A stretch of DNA of 64,000 bases from Thunnus maccoyii (lineage: Eukaryota > Chordata > Actinopteri > Scombriformes > Scombridae), in assembly GCF_910596095.1 (NCBI RefSeq), contig NC_056534.1, positions 8,370,990 to 8,434,989 on the forward strand. Reading direction: 5' to 3'. Within the stretch, counting starts at the first letter, position 1, and each line of letters starts with the position of its first letter. Below the pieces are notes generated by a model. It saw nothing but the letters and a program-made list of their open reading frames with translations. It was not told the DNA's origin and ran no database searches. The position numbers were made by a program, and so were the translations under genes. Shown here piece by piece: positions 1 to 12,034 of this stretch.

Positions 1-759
1 TCAGAGGACAACTGGTTTTGCAAATCAGTGATACTGTCTGTCCCTCTGTGGCAGGAATCACCTTCACCTGCAGGTCTGAGATGATGATGAATAACGTAAG
101 AATTCATATTCTGATTTCATTCTTAAAGTAATACATTAGTGAAAACCAGTGTACCTGTAACACGGAGGAAGATTTCACTTTGCCTGCAGTCTTGTGGGTT
201 TTCTGCATTCTCTCTACAGCAGTAAACCTTTGCATCACTCTTTCTTAGATCATTTATTGTTAGAGTTGGATGACTCTCTTCAGACATGTTGTATGTTACA
301 CGATTTCCATCTGGAAACAGCTCTTTGAGAACAGACTTGGAGCCATCCCAGTGTGCAGTGAACCATTTACTGCTTGAAGTGGGATGTTGAGCTGAGCAGG
401 GCAGATCCACTGATGAACCTTTTAAGGCACAGATACTTTTGGCTTGTCCCTGAACCCCTTTAACAGAAGCATTGATTCATAGTTATAACATTCTTCTAGT
501 ACTAATCACTAAATATTGATAGTATGAAATATTGTAAATTAAGGACATTTGATGTATAATCTGCAGTTTTCTTCAAGTTGTGCACATTTTAACTCCAATA
601 ATCAAGTAAAACATTATTTCTTTTACAGATTACAGTTAATAATCTCATATTGTATATATCATATTTACGGTCATTTATAAGAAGAAATAAACAATAATTC
701 ATACCTGAGATGCACAGAATGAAAGCCATAAACACACAGCCAGCTTCTGCCAACAACAT
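1..759 (-). CDS. CD22-like Ig receptor, 5' part only (runs off left edge)
   Basis: This is the start of a receptor gene that continues beyond the window. Exons on the minus strand: signal exon with ATG at 757-759 and donor after 705; V-type Ig exon 155-457 (303 bp); start of a C2-type exon at 75, cut by the window edge. The signal exon reads MLLAEAGCVFMAFILCISG. The V exon is open and has the B-strand Cys (LPCSAQH), the Trp (KWFTAH) and a double Cys on the F strand (VYCC). All junctions are GT-AG and phase 1, as in the complete genes at 18.3, 32.7 and 56.2 kb. By homology it is the 5' end of a membrane-bound inhibitory Ig receptor. Its transmembrane and tail exons are not visible, so functionality is unknown. 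Confidence 0.8.
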
Positions 760-861
760 GGCTGTTGTAGTCCCTCCGCTTCTAAACACAAAGTTGATTA
801 CATTATTTTTTTAATGGCCTTACCACACCTGCTGTGTTTATGAAAGCTCATTAAACATCAA

Positions 862-1690
862 ATCTATAAATAAATGGTCAAAATCAACAGCCGTCCTCTT
901 AGAGTAAAGACTTTAGAGGACAGAATGGACTGTTGGTCATTGTGAGAGTTGCGGGCAGATGCACAGCATGAAGCTCTGACAACTGAAATTCACTTCCTTC
1001 CTCATTGTTATTCTTAGTCAAACCTCTATTAGAGAATCTACCTTACATAGTTCAGTATTTATTTGATGTCATATTTTGATAAGGAAAACTTTGACTTTAA
1101 TTTGTGGATGTCATTATATTTCTTACTCTGTATCTCATCACAATTATTATTGTTATTTGCAGTTTTTATAGTGTATTGGTTCTTCATACCAGATATATTA
1201 GTGTTAAACTGCATTATATTTTCATTGAAAGGTTGTAAAAACTGCTGAAGTGAGAACAGAGAGATGTGAAGCTGTAAAACTATAAATAAATCATCAAAAT
1301 CAACAACAGTCCTCTTACAGAGTAAAGACTTTAGAGGACAGAATGGACTGTTGGTCAATGTGAGAGTTGCGGGCAGATGTACAGCATGAAACTCTGACAC
1401 CTAAAATTCACTTGCTTCCTCATTGTTATTCTTAGTCAAACCTGTATTAGAGAATCTACCTCACATAGTGCAGTGTTTATTTGATGTCATAATTTGAGAA
1501 AGAAGACTTTGACTTTAACTTATGGATGTCATTATATTTCTTACTCTGTATCTCATCACAATTATTATTTTTATTTTCTGTTTTTATAGTGTATTGGTTC
1601 TTCATGCCAGATATTTTAGTGTTAAACTGCATTATATTTTCATTGAAAAGTTGTAAAAACTACTGAAGTGAGAACAGAGAGATGTGAAGC
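862..1690. repeat. Direct tandem repeat (~416 bp x 2) upstream of a signal exon
   Basis: Two adjacent copies offset by about 416 bp. Both contain the landmarks 'aaatcaaca..gtcctctt' (near 885 and 1,301), 'gacagaatggactgttggtca' and 'gagagttgcgggcagatg', followed by the stretch ending in 'aaactgcattatattttcat'. The same segment occurs once in the other units (around 23.4-23.8, 28.45-28.8, 37.8-38.15, 42.9-43.3 and 54.2-54.6 kb). It lies 5' of the signal exon, so promoter sequence may be doubled here. The plus-strand 61-codon open frame inside it is a shadow. Confidence 0.75.
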
Positions 1691-2010
1691 TGTCTATTGG
1701 CGGTGATGGTGGATTCTGTGGTGGAAACTGCAGAAGTTTATGGTAACTTAAAACGCTGCAGAGCATGCAGAATAGGACTTATAATAGTATAATATGTTGT
1801 ACATGAAGGACATCTGAAGAGCTCATTCTGCCAGATGAAGTGAAAATCTTGAGAGCCTTTTTTTATTCATCCTTTCTGTTTTCTGTATCAATCTGCAGTT
1901 TTCTACAAATTGTCCACACTATAACTCTTAAATTCCATTAAAAATGTTATGTGTATGTCTTACAGTTTACAGTAAATATTCATTACATCAGAGAGGATAA
2001 ACATTTATAC

Positions 2011-2086
2011 CTGAGATGTTGGGGCTGAAACCAGTAAACACACATCCAATTTCTGCCAACAACATGGTTGTTTTAGTCCCTTGCTT
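2011..2086 (-). pseudogene. Extra signal-peptide exon with usable donor
   Basis: ATG at 2,063-2,065 opens a 55-bp coding segment that reads like the other signal exons but ends in the variant GFSPNISG. It is followed by a good donor (rc of 'ttatac'), in the same phase 1 as the signal exon at 705-759. No V exon of its own follows before that second signal exon. It is either an alternative first coding exon of the gene at the left edge or the remnant of a deleted unit. Equivalent exons lie at 38,465 and 54,830. Confidence 0.6.
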
Positions 2087-3355
2087 CTAATCAGTGAACC
2101 TTTTTCACAGCAAACACTTTGACTTGTTCAAGCAGAAAAAGTACAGGTGTAAATAACAACATTAATGTTGGCACCAATACTGGGTCTATAAGTTGATTGT
2201 ATAACAATGTTTGTATCTGCTGCATCATAACTGCTGACTTTATGAAGCTCATAAAAAATGTAATTGAAAAGTCTAAATTAAGAGCAGGTTTATAGAGAAT
2301 AGTAAATAGTTTATAGTAAAACCTCAGATAAACAATCTATGTAGTGCAGCAGTTGTTTAGTTATTTGATGTCATATTTTTACATGGAAAACCTTCATATT
2401 TACTTTAAGGTGTCATTGTTTCTTCTTTTTAAGTAATGTATCGGCTCATCATGTAACATGCAGCAGTGTACAGCTGCATCAAGTTATCATAAAAAGGTGT
2501 CAAAGTTGCCAGTGTTGGTCAGAGAGGTGTGAGACTGTCTGTGTTTGTTTCATGGTGAAAAAAAACAGTTGTGAAGAGGAAGCTGCAGACATAGTTTTTA
2601 TGATCATATCATACACTGCAGAACATGCAGAGTAGAACATGTTTCTGAGAGCAAAATGAGTTTTACAAAAGCATTTTTACAGTTATAACTGCAAATCAAA
2701 CAGAAAGCACAGTAATACAACATGAAGCACACCAGAAAAAAACCACAAAATGTTTCAATAAGCTTACATGTCATTGCATTGTGGTCTGGCAATGCCATTG
2801 GTTAATCTACTATAAGTATTCTGTTCTCAATGATGCAACATGTCCGTCAACAATCCACAACAAATCTAAAAATCTGCACAAAGCAAGACAGCATGTGAAA
2901 ATGTGGTCCAAATATTTACATCATACTTCATCTCATTTAAATGTTCTCTGTGTGTTCCACTGATGAGGGACACAAGCCAAAACACATATGTATCACAATA
3001 ATTATTCTCTATATTACAAGTGTTGTCTTCTTTCTAGCAAATGTGAAAAAGTCTTCAGATACACTTGATCTGCTGTTTCAAAGTGTTCAGTACTTTTGGG
3101 TAACTGATGCTAAACGTGGAGTGGAGTGTAATGGTGCCAGAGATTAGAAACCTTGAAATGTGACATTGAAGTCTGGCATATATCAGGCAGAAAGGTTTCC
3201 CACTGCGAAACATCTCACCAAGATTTATTAACATCAGACCTGTGGTGTGTCAGATACACCCCAACACTATATGTGTATTGAAGGGTTGTTGAAAATAGTA
3301 CTGTTCAAGATGAGCAAGGTCACTAAGTGGATCTTGAATCAGTTGTAATGGTTGA
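2087..3355. other. Intergenic array sequence, no gene seen
   Basis: Repeated spacer between a tail exon and the next signal exon, recurring near 24.2-25.2, 29.2-30.2, 38.6-39.55, 43.7-44.9 and 54.9-56.2 kb. The open frames in it (for example 2,941-3,147 plus) recur only because the spacer is duplicated. A minus-strand AATAAA (plus 'tttatt', 3,224-3,229) lies about 130 bp beyond the stop at 3,356 and is the likely poly(A) signal of that unit. Confidence 0.6.
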
Positions 3356-6300
3356 TCACTTTGGGGTCCTGTTGGGTCTAAAGTTGACAACAGCAGAAGC
3401 GACATCGTCCTGTTCTTTAGACTGGTGTGGCTGGACGTTGGAGTAGAGAGGATGTGTCTGGGTCTTAGAGAAGTGGACTCTGCTACAGTGAAGATCATCC
3501 TGCTGTGTTGGTTGGGCTGAGATGTTTTCATTCACAGGACCAGGGTTTAACTGATGAGAAGACAAGACAAATAATATTAGTTTACATTGACTCCTGCTGA
3601 GTCATTCTGCACACTCAGTGCTGTGTTTGTCCCACATTATTAAAAGGAGGAGGTCTAGTTAGCGTTAGCTGTCTCTTTTTCACAGGTCCATATACAGTAT
3701 GGTGATGGAAAATGACCAGACTGTCAAAACTATAAGTTGAAACTAACAGCAATGGGTCCTTTAATGTCAGCAGCCCCCCATGAATTTAATCAGTGAGTAA
3801 CGTGCTGTAAGCAGTGTTCAAATCACAAATGGGACCAAGTAACAGCTAACAATGACTAGCAAGGACTAACAATGTATGAACCATTTTAGTGCCTGCTCAC
3901 ACAGATGTTGCACCAATCAAATTACCAAACCATCGTTGTCAGCTGGAGAACACTAATGTGGGGGGAACTATTAAGGCACAATTGAATTGAATTTCTTCTT
4001 TTTGGTATTTACAGTACACAAGTATATAAGTCAAAACAAATACCAAGGACATATATACAGAGTTCTCAGTGAAAATTAATTTTAACGTAATTTTGACTTT
4101 AAAAATTAAACGTTGTGCAAAATGTTTCTGAAATTTCTGTTCTTTACCTGCTCCATGTTGACTGTTGCTTCGGTACCTGAAGTCCTTCTTTTCCTAGATA
4201 GTGAAACAAATGAATATATATACATGAATAAGTGATTTCAGGTTAGAAATTAAATGTAATTTCTTGCAACAGAGCAGGGTTTTGCTTACCTCCTAATCCA
4301 CAAGAAGACAAAAAGAGGTGTTATAACTAGGAGAGCAACAACAGCTCCTGCAGCTGCAGCAAATGTGCATTTACTTTCAACAGTAAGAGTCCTTTCACGG
4401 GAGTTGAAGTTCTTGTGAGATGTCACAGCACAGGAGTAGTTTCCTGCATGATGACTGCTGACTGAGTCTAGTACCAGTTGTTTGCTTTTGTTGTGCGGCA
4501 GGTTCACAAGTTGTTTGTTCAAATACCAAATGTAGGTTGTGTTGTCAGTCAGAGGACAACTGGTCATGCAGGTCAGTGTGACTCTTTGGCCCTCTTTCAC
4601 CACAGCAGGATGCAACTTCACTCTCAGGCCTGAAAAATGGTTAGATTGGTCAGTAAATGTAAAGAAAAAGATATCCATAAGTCATCAAACCTAAATAATA
4701 AGTCCTTATTCCTAAATGACCAAATTCCTCATTTGTCAAACCTGTAACATTGGTGGAGGAAGTGTGGAGGAAATAATGATATTAGAAGTGTACTGTTAGA
4801 GAAATTACTATATTATTGTATTTTGATGATCATTAATCCAGTGTAGAAGTGTGATCAACTGATCGATTTTGTCTTTAAATAACATGATGCACTCTTGACC
4901 TTGTATATTGACGTTTATATGTCGTAATCACATTGTTCTGTTTTAAGTAAAATGTCTCGCACCTTGTTAATGTAGGCAAATTAATGTCTAGTTTGTTAGG
5001 AAAGAAGAAATGGAAAAGGTTATCTGAAGTGAATGATACACGTTGACTCTGATTCTAAGAAGTGATAGTTAGAAAAATGAACAAAATGCAAACTGGAAAT
5101 TGTACAAGACAGGCATGACACAATATATGCAATTGTTATTGATTATCTTACAGGAAACAGGTGTCTGCAGACAACGCACTTTGACTACGCACAAAGTGTG
5201 TCTGTTAACAGTTGTGTTGGGTGGAGGCTGAAAGTATAAAGTGTTTGTGTGAGCTGTTCAAGGTGTTCCTCTTGCTGCACAGCTCAGGGAGCTCGTATGC
5301 AAACGCTTTACTGATTTATTAAAGACAGTTGGACTGCAAGAAAAATACTGTGTCTCTGGTATTTAATTACCTTAATCACCTAACTAGACAAATTGATATT
5401 TCAGCTGCAGCTTTTGTTTATTTTTCCAATAAGGAAAAAAAAATTCCAATAAGGAAAAATAAACAAAACAGCACTGTAATCAATCAATCATTCTTGTTTC
5501 TATTTTTTAGACAAACCCACTCTGCAATCTGCATCATTACAAAGCATTTAAATGTAAGAATTACCTGTGACAACCAAAGTCACTCCAGGAAAATCCGACT
5601 GTTTCCGTCCTCCATGATGTTGTCCCAATCTGAATGTGTATTTTGCAGAGTCGTTCTTCTTCAGCTGTTTGATTCTCAGGATGTGTTGGTTATTCACTCT
5701 GTCATGATACTTTACACGACCTGCAAGCTCAATCACCTTTTCAACTTCCTCCTCACCACCTGCCGTTATTTTATACCATAATTTAGACTTGGGCCTCTGG
5801 TTGTTAGGATACGAGTAATTACTTGAAATGTTCACTGAAGAGCCTTCCAGAGCACAGATCCTCCTCCTGACATAATTCACACTTGAGCAGTTCTTATCCT
5901 CAACACCTGAAATAGACAGAACAGACTGAATAGACTTACAGTAGTTTTTAGGTTAAATGTCCGAATGACTATTCATTCAGTTTCCACCATTGTCATTCTT
6001 TTGCAATGTCTTTAAATATCTTCAATCAATTATTTTATCCAATTTGGAAAATGCAAAAAGAAAAAAACAGATCAAGTTTTTCTTTTTCCATCAAGATAGA
6101 AAAATATAGTGTATATCAGTTTTCAATGTACAGTATATGTTGAATATATGTATATATGTCATAGTATGTATGTTTTATTTTCTTCATCAGAACTTCAACT
6201 TCAGATGCAGTTTTTTTTTCATTTTGGTGAGTTGTCTTTATGAGCCCTTTTGGGTTTTTTAAAATCTCACCAGCACAATCTATTTTTGCTCCTTTAATGC

Positions 6301-7342
6301 ATAATGTTTTTTTTTTCATTCTTGTTATTTTTGCAAATAAACTACACATAAAATCTTGAGGTGGACCACAAACCTTATCAAAAAATAAGTCATATATTAT
6401 AAATTAAATCTTATTTCAGTTTTGAAGGTTTGTGCATTTTTCTGCTGTGAGCATGTGCAGTAAGTTGACAAGAGCACACTCCTCACAGGCACCTTTGTTC
6501 ATTCAGAGTCACAGAAAAAACAGTCTAAGGCAATTTGTAAATTCAGTTAAATTTTCTGTTCTTTACAGTTGAGTGTTGTAGAAAGAAATGGTTTCATCAA
6601 TTTATAGCTGTAGTCCAATTTGTAGTTTTATGAATAGCTTTATGATGAGAAAATGCTCCTGTTTCCCCTCATTGACTCTTTGATCAGACAGGGTCGCACA
6701 GGGACATCTAGTGTCCACAAGTTGTGAAAGCAACTTTTTAATATCTGCAAGATCATTATTGCATCACAGAGTAGAGTGACCAACCCTACTTTCCAGAGCA
6801 ACTTTTGGTTTATTTGCCTATTTGTGACACCCAGAGACCCTCATCAGCATAGTGATTGGGGATTTTTCAGGAAGTGAATCATCATACATACTAAGCCTAC
6901 TGTAGGCTAAATAGTAAGTCAGGATATTTGTGGTTAGTGTAATAATGTGTATATGTTCATGACACAATCTCTAAAATGAAACGGTTAAGTATTTTTAAAT
7001 TTCTAATGTGTAATTATTGTGTAATTATTATGTGTTGTCGTTATACAGACTGTGATTTACAGCTTCACAAGCGAGTCATATCAACTCAAACACTAATCAG
7101 CAGTTCATGTTGTCTTTAATAAGACACACTGGTTACCAGCAGATCACCTCCATCACTGACTAAATCATAAGTCAGATAATGGATTAATAACACTACAAAA
7201 AAAAAATGAAAATGAGGTTTAATTGACACCTCTGAAATATATTTCATGTTGCCCAATAAGCTTACAAACTAAAGACAAATGTGCCATCCTATAATATAAC
7301 AGTAATAACAGACTGTAAGTTGGTTTATACTCACAGACTTCA
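3356..7342 (-). pseudogene. 5'-truncated CD22-like receptor, ITIM tyrosines lost (type A)
   Basis: Exons present: V2 5,565-5,906, C2+TM 4,290-4,629, juxtamembrane 4,148-4,193, tail 3,356-3,550 (195 bp with stop). All are open with GT-AG sites and matching phases. Upstream, only about 8 bp of the second C2 exon remains (7,335-7,342 next to its donor). Homology to the array then stops, and the signal, V1 and first C2 exons are absent. In the tail, the first ITIM reads DLHCSRV instead of DLHYSRV and the second VASAVV instead of VAYAVV, so both key tyrosines are gone and only PLYSNV keeps one. With no signal exon of its own it is probably dead. A distant upstream exon on the far side of the phospholipase pseudogene could in theory splice in, but this is unlikely. 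Confidence 0.85.
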
Positions 7343-8253
7343 AATGCGTCTGTCCATCACTGAGTCACTGAGTCACTTACAGTTACACCATTGTTTTTTG
7401 AAATAAAGCATTTCTGTGTTCATGGTAAATAAAACAAAAGCAATATAACAAATAAATGTATGAATACAAACTTTACACACATGAAACACACTGTATTAGG
7501 GTTATTTATACTTAGCATTAATGAGTAACTTGACAGTTACTGTATTAAAACTATATTTTAGGTTGTGGGTAAGTGAAATAATATAAAACATATAAAAAAT
7601 AATCGTAACTCAACCCTTCTCACACCAGCACCATATAGTCTACACCTAAAATCTGGTGCAATGTATTTAAGTATTTTTAATATTTTTTATGTGTACAGCA
7701 CATTGAGTTACAACTACTGCATGAAAAGTGCAATACAAATAAATAAAGTTAAAGCAATGTTCATGTCTGATGGTAACCAGGCAACGTACAAGTTAAAATC
7801 CCTCTAACGTTTCATACCCGGTCCAGCCATACACCAGGTTTTGACCTAGTCTTGTGAACTTATGCATACAGGACCAGTGTGTATTGACTTTGGTATAAGA
7901 ACAGCAAACCTATTTCATAATGCTGGAGACTACATCTCTGAAGCACTACATCCAATAAATGTATAGGAGTGGTACTGGGTATCCGAATTATCAGAATATA
8001 TTTGGTCGGAAGTGAATCTGTAGAGGTTGTTAAATGCTTTTTCCACAGAACAAGGACAGTGCTTTTAAGAAATAGAGGCTTTTTAAATAGGTCACTGAAA
8101 TTGTCAGCATACAAAATAAAAACAGAGTGGATTTTTTGCAGTTTTAGAGATATTGAATGTTGTGCTTCAGCTAATGTTTTAAACTCCCAGAATACAAAGT
8201 CTATAGTTTAAAGTTAATAGTACATGTGACTAGTCTCTTTGTCTTTCTGTCAG
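7343..8253. other. Unique sequence at array/phospholipase breakpoint
   Basis: Receptor-array homology ends inside an exon at about 7,342, and the first recognisable phospholipase exon starts at 8,254. Between them I see no convincing exon. The missing N-terminal phospholipase exons are not here. Open frames at 7,860-8,211 on either strand match nothing I recognise. Confidence 0.5.
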
Positions 8254-11200
8254 GTGTGTGGAGGAGATCCTCAAAGCAGACCCAGGCCAGCTCCAGGCTG
8301 AGGATTCTGTATATGGTGGGACGCCTCTCCACTGGGCCAAAACTGCTGAGGTGAGGAACATCAAGTGTTTTGTAGTTAGAATTAGTAGTCTGACTCTAGA
8401 GAAACCAAAGTGTTGAAGCTTTGATAGGAGAATAATGGATCTATGACCTTTGATGACCTCTGTGAGCAAGCAACCCGAGTTTGAACAACATTTACAAAAC
8501 TAATTTCATCCTGTATGAGTTTATGTCACTGCTTCCAATCAGAAATGCTGGCCTGTCATTGAGGCGTCCCACACCAAGACATGCAAGTTAGGCTTTAGGA
8601 AGAAGTAACAGGAGAAGTCCTGTTGTTCTGTCCATTTAATAAAGTCTTCCTCTCTTTGTGCCAGATGTGTCGTTTGCTGCTGGAGCATGGCTGTATGGTG
8701 AACTATCTCAGTAAGACCGGGGAGAGCGCCCTCCACATTCTGACCAAGAAGGGCCGCTTTGAGGCAGCCATGGTGTTACTCACCCACGGAGCCAACGCCA
8801 ACCTGAAGGGACAAGACAGGAACACAGCTCTGCACCTCGCTATGAAGGTGAGTGTACGAGATATTACGCCTGCCTTGTTCTTATCTTCCAGGTGAAAACA
8901 ATAATCTTACTGATAATCAAAGTGTTCATGAAAGGAGTAGTGGCAACACAGTATCGGTATGAGGAGAAAACACTAAGAGCTACGACTCAGATTACAGGAG
9001 ATTTATCCTAAAAATCCCAAACAATAGGGAAATCAGGCTGCATTACACATAAGGACAAACTTCACAGATCTGCTTTTCTGTAATGGGCAGCATGCTTACA
9101 CTACAAGAACATCACACATCAATGATATATATTAAAGAGAGCTGGATATTGTCATTCTGCTATGGAAATGCAGACTTTTTTTTGAAAATAATAATAATAA
9201 TGCACCACTTGTGTGACACTGTGCTCATTAATTAGATGGACCACATGGAGTTGATCAAAGCTCTGATTGTATTTGGTGCTGATGTGGAGATCCACAACGA
9301 CTTGGGAGAAACGCCTGGACTGATCGCTGCACGCACCAGCAAAGGTAAGAGAGACAGGATGGATGGAAAGAGAGATATCAACTGTAAGGTATACAGAAGT
9401 TGAATCAGGAAAATAAGGAACAGAGTAGGAATTCTGAGTTAGGACAGTGAAAAGCTGTGTTATATTTATAGAACTTAATGTGACTGACCTAACACGCCTG
9501 TTTGTTCTAGTTTAATCAGATTATAACATGTTAACCCATAGTCTCATTTAACAGCATGTATTCCAATGTAGATGGTAAAGCCAATGCATGAAAATGGTTG
9601 TTATGATATAATGAAACAATCTTTAGTGCCTTGTCTCTAAATATAAAGACCAGTTGTACCGCTCTTGCTACTAATTCATTGTTTTGTGACTGTTTAGAAG
9701 CAGCATGGTTACAAAGCTTGCAGCATTTCTTTTTAAAGGTGCATCATGCAACTTTACCATGGATGATGTAAAAACACCACACACTCCATTGTACATTTGC
9801 AGCATATGTATAAAGCTTTGATTTGATCATTTCCAGCTACTCAGTGATTTCAGAGCTCGCTCTCTGATCTGTAAGGGGATTTTGTGGAAAACTTCTCAGT
9901 TGATGTAGCTCCAGTCTCCTTCTCCATCTGCACATGTTTTACCTGTTCAACAGCAGAGGGCAGCACTTACAAAACATTTCAGTTGCAAAAGCTGAACAAC
10001 ATTTACATTGCCATGCAAAAGGCAAAATAATTTGACATTTCAGTGATTTCTAATAAAAGTCTGTGCATTGTTTCTACTGGATTTGTCTGCCTATTGAAAC
10101 AAGATGATTATATGAGCATATTTGTTGTTTTCACATGGAGACAAATGTGTATGAAACCGCATACTCGATGCTCTGAAGCAGAAATTATGGTAAATGGAGT
10201 TTGTTGTCATTTATTGATTTTTGTAAATGCATGATAATTGCTAACATCCTGCTTACACTCTTGCTTTCTCTCTCTGTCTCTTATCTATCACCCTCTATCT
10301 CTTCTCCTCTGCTTTTTGTGGTGTTTGTGCATGTCTAACTCCATTTGCGTGCATGTGTGTGTGTGTGTGTTTTTTTTCGTTAAAACGAAAGGTCCGAATA
10401 GAAAGATACTGCTGGACATGCTGTGTAGTGTAGGGGTCCAGCGGTGCCTCCCCCCCTCCCCTGCCAGTCCTCCCCCCATCTCCAACAAGGCCCCACCTCC
10501 AGGCATAGGTAACACCAACGTCCCATCCTCTGCCTCCCCTTCACTGCACTCTGTTTCAATGTTTCTCTCATCTACAGAATATGTCTCTGTTTGAGCTATT
10601 TTACATTTTCTATAACTTTTTACATTTTTTAGTTTGCTGATTAGTGAAAAAAATGTTTTGTGTGCAACTTTCGAATAATCCTTAATCCTTAAAATACCAA
10701 ATAACAAAAAGAAGGAATGTGAGGAAAGTATTTAACAGAAAGAGGTTATTTTTTTAGTGCTAGATTTGAATTATGACTTGAGTACACAAGTGACCCAACA
10801 AGATCTGAATTTTCTGAGAAATCTGAGCTGAGGAATGTGACAGTATGAGAGTAAGAAGCTCCTGTAAATTAAATAAGATAAAGCAAGTATCCTTACATAA
10901 AAGCAACATGCACGCATATCTGCTTGACATTCTTGGTATAACTCCCCTGTGGCTTGTAGAAAACCCAGTGACCCCTTTCCTTTTCCATCCTTTGTACATG
11001 AATTTGATCAATACTGTTGCCATGTGTTGGTCCCACACCAATAGCTGTTATGATTGGCTCACAGGGTTTGAGGACATCATGTTCGTGGGGGCTGCAGTCA
11101 CTGCAATGACCAGAGGCACATCTGAAGTGGACGGGCCCAAAACGGGGAAAAGGAAGTGAGTATGTTTGTAATTCCACAGTTCCCCGTCTGTTTTTCATGG

Positions 11201-12034
11201 TTAAAGCAAGATTATGTAACTTCTGCTGAGCAGCAGCAACAGCGGCCTCTGCTGCCACAAGTGGTAGTTAAAAGATGCTGGTGCATTTAATTCTGTTGAT
11301 ATCTGAGCAGTGAGGATACCGCACTACTGTAACATGAGGGAAAACTATTTGAAGGGGAACAGACTTCAACACTTGCTGTATCTAGACTGCAAGTGTGACA
11401 TGAGCAGCACGTTTAGCAGAGCAGCAGCAGCAGTGAGTGCTCCGTCTGTGTGTCTACACAGAACGTCTCCAGTGTAGACACACAGACGGAGCGCTCACTG
11501 CTACACTTGCGGTCTAGACACGGTGTTACTGTTGTGACATCCCTCGCTGTGCCTCTGGCTGATCTTATTTCTATGATTGTCTGAACCCACAGCACCTGTG
11601 TGCTAAAATGTAACTACTAACAGCTAGCGTTATACTGACTGACTTATGCTGCGATCCACATCATCTTCACACACCACGGAATATACAGTCTGGTGGCCGC
11701 TAGTATGTAACTTAATTCTATTGATACCTATATAGCTACATATTGGTGAGATAACAGGTGATTATAATTCACCAAAGGGCTCATCAGGCACGCCAGCTGT
11801 CGCTTATTAGCTGAACACTCACCTACTCATAGAACTGGAGTTACATCCAGGTAACTACTATTTCTTGTGGGGGATCGTACCCGCTCAACCCAAGTTACAT
11901 TGTGCAAGAACAGGTGTTCAGGGAGCGGAGTGGGAATGAAAGAGGCACCTTTCTCTCTATTACAAGTCAGTGTACCATCAAAATGATTATGAAACTGTTA
12001 TTTTAAGGTAAATAGTTGTATAATGTTGCTTTAA
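11201..12034. mobile_element. MITE-like element with terminal inverted repeats
   Basis: The left end 'ttaaagcaagattatgtaac' at 11,201 matches the reverse complement of the right end (12,014-12,034, 'ttaaagcaacattatacaac') at about 18 of 21 positions. It is about 834 bp, has no transposase frame and contains a nested long hairpin. It sits in the phospholipase intron where the glycine-rich loop exon should be. A target-site duplication is not clear. Non-autonomous DNA transposon is the best reading. Confidence 0.6.
11378..11523. repeat. Nested near-perfect inverted repeat
   Basis: Inner arms 11,431-11,459 and 11,472-11,500 are complementary at 28 of 29 positions around a 12-base loop. Outer arms ('ctagactgcaagtgt' near 11,385 and 'acacttgcggtctag' near 11,503) pair as well. 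This makes a strong foldback inside the MITE-like element. Confidence 0.85.

Noticed and set aside
1063-1248. Plus-strand 61-codon hydrophobic frame recurring at 23,583, 28,635, 37,951 and 43,079
   Set aside because: It recurs because the receptor flank is duplicated. Codon changes between copies are not biased to silent sites, it is absent or broken in the 1.5- and 54.4-kb copies, and no splice or start context supports it.
2941-3147. Plus-strand frame starting MFSVCSTDEGHKPKHIC, repeated in six spacers
   Set aside because: It lies antisense within duplicated spacer. Its C-terminal end differs arbitrarily between copies because of the tail deletion. No domain recognised.
10288-10707. Minus-strand frame of 139 codons over the proline-rich phospholipase exon
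   Set aside because: Antisense shadow of the GC-rich exon 10,392-10,508 and a CA repeat. No domain or context.
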